DNA from: Naematelia aurantialba
Lineage: Eukaryota; Basidiomycota; Tremellomycetes; Tremellales; Naemateliaceae
DNA length: 64,000 nt
Reading direction: 5' to 3'
Assembly (NCBI GenBank): GCA_021527695.1
Contig: JAKFAO010000003.1
Location: 558,001-622,000, forward strand
The stretch's first letter is position 1. Every line of letters begins with the position of its first letter. Shown here one piece after another: positions 63,597 to 64,000 of the stretch. A model generated the notes under the pieces. The model was not told where the DNA came from, ran no database searches, and saw only the letters and a list, made by a program, of their open reading frames with translations. The translations under genes were made by a program, and so were the position numbers.

Positions 63597-64000
63597 ATGT
63601 ACAGTGACGCGCTGATGTGCAGGTGCTTTCTTCTGACGACGGATTGCGCGTGAGGAATGACATGGGAGGCGTGAGGCATGATATGGGAGGCGTGAATATT
63701 ACATGGATGGAGCAGGAGCTGTATCACGTCTGTGGGAGCGCTTGGCGTGAGGCGCCGAGGTACTGGATGCAGCGAGTGATCTGATCCCTTGCTGCCAGTC
63801 TGTGCGGCCCATCTCGCCATCGAGTGAGGGTCGGATTGATGAACGCGCACCTATTACAAACAGACCAAGTCGAAAGAAAGCATACATGTCGCGAACCTCA
63901 GTCAGAAGCATTGTTCAACAGAGACCATAGTGCCCCGAGAACATTGCTATCATTGTGCCCCAAGAACATTGCTATCGAGAGAGAATTCCTTGCCTCGTGT
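63597..64000. repeat. 3' flank with short direct repeats
   Basis: GTGCCCCGAGAACATTGCTATC is repeated at about 63931-63976 (second copy with A for G). Around 63660-63700 ATGGGAGGCGTGA is repeated. No gene seen before the window ends. Confidence 0.65.

Noticed and set aside
1..64000. CRISPR arrays, bacterial operons, rRNA genes
   Set aside because: No regularly spaced repeats with unique spacers and no rRNA sequence seen; spliceosomal introns throughout show a eukaryotic genome.

Overview
The window looks like nuclear DNA of a basidiomycete fungus, most likely Agaricomycotina. The grounds are dense genes on both strands, many short GT-AG introns with CTRAC-like branch points, CT-rich tracts before starts, fungal housekeeping genes (sterol glucosyltransferase with PH/GRAM domains, NIC96, class II aldolase/adducin, DUF1275) and a Ty3-type chromodomain retrotransposon. 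I cannot name the genus. Exon limits are given to the base where reading frames and splice signals agreed; otherwise the coordinates are gene spans.

Left part (1-6.6 kb): 3' end of mitochondrial glycerol-3-phosphate dehydrogenase with EF-hands (+), ornithine carbamoyltransferase (-), divergent mitochondrial ribosomal protein uL30m (+), and POP5 of RNase P/MRP (-). From 6.66 to 21.86 kb lies one Ser-rich host gene (-). Its last intron appears to have grown to about 11.6 kb because an 11.4 kb compound LTR retrotransposon (6834-18249) sits in it in antisense orientation.

The element reads LTR - gag - truncated pol - LTR - gag - complete pol with chromodomain - antisense spliced Cys-rich gene - LTR. 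The outer LTRs look identical and are flanked by CAAGC on both sides. The middle LTR differs at about 12 sites. A 13-14 nt stretch at the expected transcript start is complementary to the sequence just after the LTR, the signature of Tf1/sushi-type self-priming.

Middle part (22.7-43.7 kb): secreted aspartic protease (-), a poorly defined tract rich in minisatellites, sterol 3-beta-glucosyltransferase ATG26/UGT51 (-), a hypothetical acidic gene (-), a GRAM-domain membrane protein (+), a nine-exon SDR oxidoreductase (-), and a large low-complexity protein with a basic segment (+).

Right part (44.1-64 kb): cytidine deaminase (-), Obg-like ATPase OLA1 (+), intron-containing tRNA-Ala(AGC) (-), an extended-SDR protein with a probable GC-AG intron (+), mitochondrial ADP/ATP carrier with an 11-nt microexon (+), DUF1275 membrane protein (-), class II aldolase/adducin protein (-), a large secretory-pathway glycoprotein of unknown function (-), a Sec4/Rab8 GTPase (-) and divergent nucleoporin NIC96/Nup93 (+). 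Several housekeeping pairs are divergent with short shared promoters (OTC/uL30m, CDD/OLA1, SEC4/NIC96). Otherwise the genes show no pathway clustering.
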